NCBI RefSeq assembly: GCF_018687715.1 | Contig: NC_056758.1 | Coordinates: 27,757,967-27,821,966 of the forward strand | Source: Carya illinoinensis | Lineage: Eukaryota > Streptophyta > Magnoliopsida > Fagales > Juglandaceae | Length of the DNA: 64,000 nt | Direction: 5' to 3' | Shown here: piece after piece, positions 61,758 through 64,000 of the stretch | How positions within the stretch are numbered: position 1 is the first letter of the stretch | Layout: every line of letters begins with the position of its first letter | Program-made: the position numbers and the translations under genes | The notes under the pieces: generated by a model | Seen by the model: only the letters and a program-made list of their open reading frames with translations | Told to the model about the DNA's origin: nothing | Database searches by the model: none

Positions 61758-64000
61758 CTAGATTGCGTTCAATCCAGCAAGCGTGCGTAGCTTCTCACAG
61801 AGTATAAAGGTGATTGTAGTCTGTGGGCCTAATCTTGCAAATATGGCAAGCCCCCTGATAGAATTATAGAGGTTAGCTCTTTGATTACATAATTGAAAAA
61901 TATTTGAAAATTCTCAAGCTGATAATTTGGTGATTGTAAAGTTTCTGAGACAAAATATTGAGGCATCTGATGTAGTTGTAACATTAAAACCTAGTAGTGA
62001 AGATATATCTGAAAACTTCATGAAAAAGCTTTGCGTTACTCATAACTGCCATGAATCTTTGAATGTATCAAAGAAGTAAACATGTACACATAAACTACAT
62101 GGGCCCATTTTTGAATTAAGACTCACCCCTTGTAAAGTCCCCTAGGACCTTCAGTACGCAAAACCTGAAACCATACATCACAAATGGATTAGACAAACAA
62201 GAACAAGCTATACTTTTTCCAGAAGAGGGAAAAAAATAGAAGGAATAATTCCCACCAGTATCACTATAGCCAATATTGGTGGCAAATATTGGTGCCACCA
62301 ATATTGGCTACAAAGAACCAATACTATCAAAAATATATAAAATCAAAGCACCAAAAAAGAAGATGGAGAAGCAATGCAGAATTTGCAGGTAGAACTGCTA
62401 AAGACTGCTAAAAGGACTTTTTAGCAATATGTATTGGATACTAGAGTTTTTAAACTTTTTTCACAAAAACTCTTCAACTTCAATCCAAACATCTTTAAAT
62501 CTAAAAAAAATTCATATTTCACAAAAATAAAAAACCTTTTATCCAATCTTTTACCTAGATCTCCGTGAAAAATAAAAAAGACAAACTAAAACAGCTTTCA
62601 CCAAAACCCATAAAACAACCCTAAAAAAACTATATTAAATCAAATTTTCAAATCTACCTATCCATTTAAAAAACACCAATACAAAATATATTTCAAAAAA
62701 CTTGTCCAAATTTTGCCATCTAATCTTAGAATACCAATAAAAAAAGACATCTCAAAACTTTTCTAAAACAATTCTCAAACATTGTCAAAGTTTTCATCAT
62801 CCAAACAAGCCTTAGTTCTCCATAGAGAGCAGCATTATAGAAGATGATTCCGTGCTCTTTGTTGTGGTGTATATGGAGAAAAAGAAATGACCAAAGGATG
62901 GTGGACCGTGAAGGATATATTTTTTAAAACCTGTTACAATTGGATGATTGCTCATTTTGGTTTCTATTTCTAGTTCTCATAATTTCTTAGCTCTTTTTTC
63001 TTGGTAGGTGTTCCTAGCGTACATGTCATGTGTACTCAGGCAACATGTTTTCTACCCCAAGCACCAGCATCGGGAAATAAACCCAATGGAACCCTAAATA
63101 TCAAGGTAAGTCATAGAATTTGTAAAATACCTTCAAGTACCATAATAGTACATGAAAAAGCAATTACTTCAGCTGAAATCGGCCAAAAACTACCAAGAGG
63201 TTATCCTATTCCATTTCAGCAATTCATATTCAGGCTACCACGCCATTTACAAAGCTAACTTCTAGTAATCACGTCATGCCCAATATTCTCTTTCGGTAAA
63301 ATGTTCATGAAATGCCTACTAAAAACCCATGTTCCATTTGGGCTTATACTCTAAAAGGACCAATCAAAGTTATGGACTTATACGCCAAAATAACTAATCA
63401 AATTTACAATTGGAGCCATTTGAAATCATTATAAACTAGAAATTACAAAATTTTCAGCAAAGTGGGATACCATTTTCTACCCGTTCATTCTAATTCTTGC
63501 CTGTTACAATCTTCCTCTTAATTCTCCGATGTTCTTGTCAGGCTAATTTCATTGTATGTGGCACAAATCAAGCCCGAGACTTCTAGCTGGAAATTGACTA
63601 CGATATCATTTGTAACAGTCCAAGGGAAAACTCCAGCCCAGATATAAAGCTCAAGCCACATCTGGGCTTATATTTTGAAAAGGTTCGTCAAAGTCACTAA
63701 ATTTAAGAGTGTTTTAGTCCAGATCTACCCTAAAGAAACCTAACTGAGATGGGGTAGAAAAAAGGCTTGGTGATATTAGTAATCAAAGTTACAAATTCCA
63801 AAAATAACAATATCAATCAACATAAACACGTAAGGAAGAAATAAATAAAACAATTCTATGTAAAATGAAAACGAAAGCCAACACCTGATATGCACAATGA
63901 AATCCACTTTTGTAGCTCCCAACTTCTTTCGATTGTCGTTGCAGCATTAGACGAGTTTTAATCATGTCCATGGGTGCAGTTATAAAAGTACTCACGATGC
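61758..64000 (-). CDS. Mitochondrial carrier family protein, C-terminal exons (partial)
   Basis: Three minus-strand exons are visible: 64000 (edge) to 63885, 62164-62127 and 61854-61758. All introns are GT-AG and the phases are consistent. The joined fragment is about 82 residues long. It contains the SLC25 signature P-M-D-M-I-K in STFITAPMDMIKTRLM, then GFHCAYQVLRTEGPRGLYKG, and ends GPQTTITFILCEKLRTLAGL plus NAI and TAG at 61758. This is the third carrier repeat: the Px[DE]xx[KR] motif, a matrix helix and the sixth membrane helix. About 200 further residues should lie beyond the right edge. Such proteins exchange metabolites across the inner mitochondrial membrane; the substrate cannot be told from this part. 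Its position beside a Bruno-like gene recalls Arabidopsis At4g03115. Confidence 0.85.

Overview
The window is nuclear DNA from a plant, most likely a woody eudicot. It is AT-rich and gene-poor, with intron-bearing genes, GT-AG introns, FAR1-type transposase-derived genes, TG...CA LTRs, hAT and Tourist-like elements and a plant-type SINE. My recollection of some repeat families (the SINE, and foldback elements rich in GAGATGAGAT) suggests Fagales, perhaps the walnut/hickory family. I could not verify this.

Left part (1-19 kb): a broken FAR1-type gene (224-964, minus) abuts a CTCGAGCG-rich tandem repeat at the window edge. Next come a 3.47 kb solo LTR with a 5-bp target duplication (2084-5548), which carries a minisatellite of hairpin units, and a non-autonomous hAT element (5838-7059). 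A five-exon FAR1-RELATED gene (10702-13737) follows. Converging on it from the other strand is a small zf-GRF gene with one in-frame stop (14788-15306). Its upstream side is a 13-copy minisatellite of about 104 bp and then telomere-like repeats.

Middle part (19.7-32 kb): a GC-richer LTR-like block (about 19722-23262), then a hAT element with a perfect 8-bp target duplication (25833-27026) that holds a (TC)49 tract and what looks like a captured gene fragment. The rest is AT-rich intergenic DNA with MITEs.

Right part (32-64 kb): the conserved gene set. A ROP/RAC GTPase-activating protein with a CRIB motif (32624-35471, plus, 4 exons, 471 aa) is followed by a small acidic protein of unknown function (36962-37411, minus). 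Then come a BRUNO-like three-RRM RNA-binding protein (45382-49000, minus, 9 exons, 436 aa) and the C-terminal exons of a mitochondrial carrier (61758 to the right edge, minus). The RopGAP, Bruno-like and carrier order matches what I recall of Arabidopsis At4g03100, At4g03110 and At4g03115, so this looks like an old conserved gene neighbourhood widened by insertions. The insertions include a 1.16 kb poly(A) retroposon with 16-bp target duplications (51820-52981) and a Tourist-like MITE with TAA duplications (50035-50625).

All three intact gene models were built by hand. Their exon phases add up without frame breaks and every intron has GT-AG ends.
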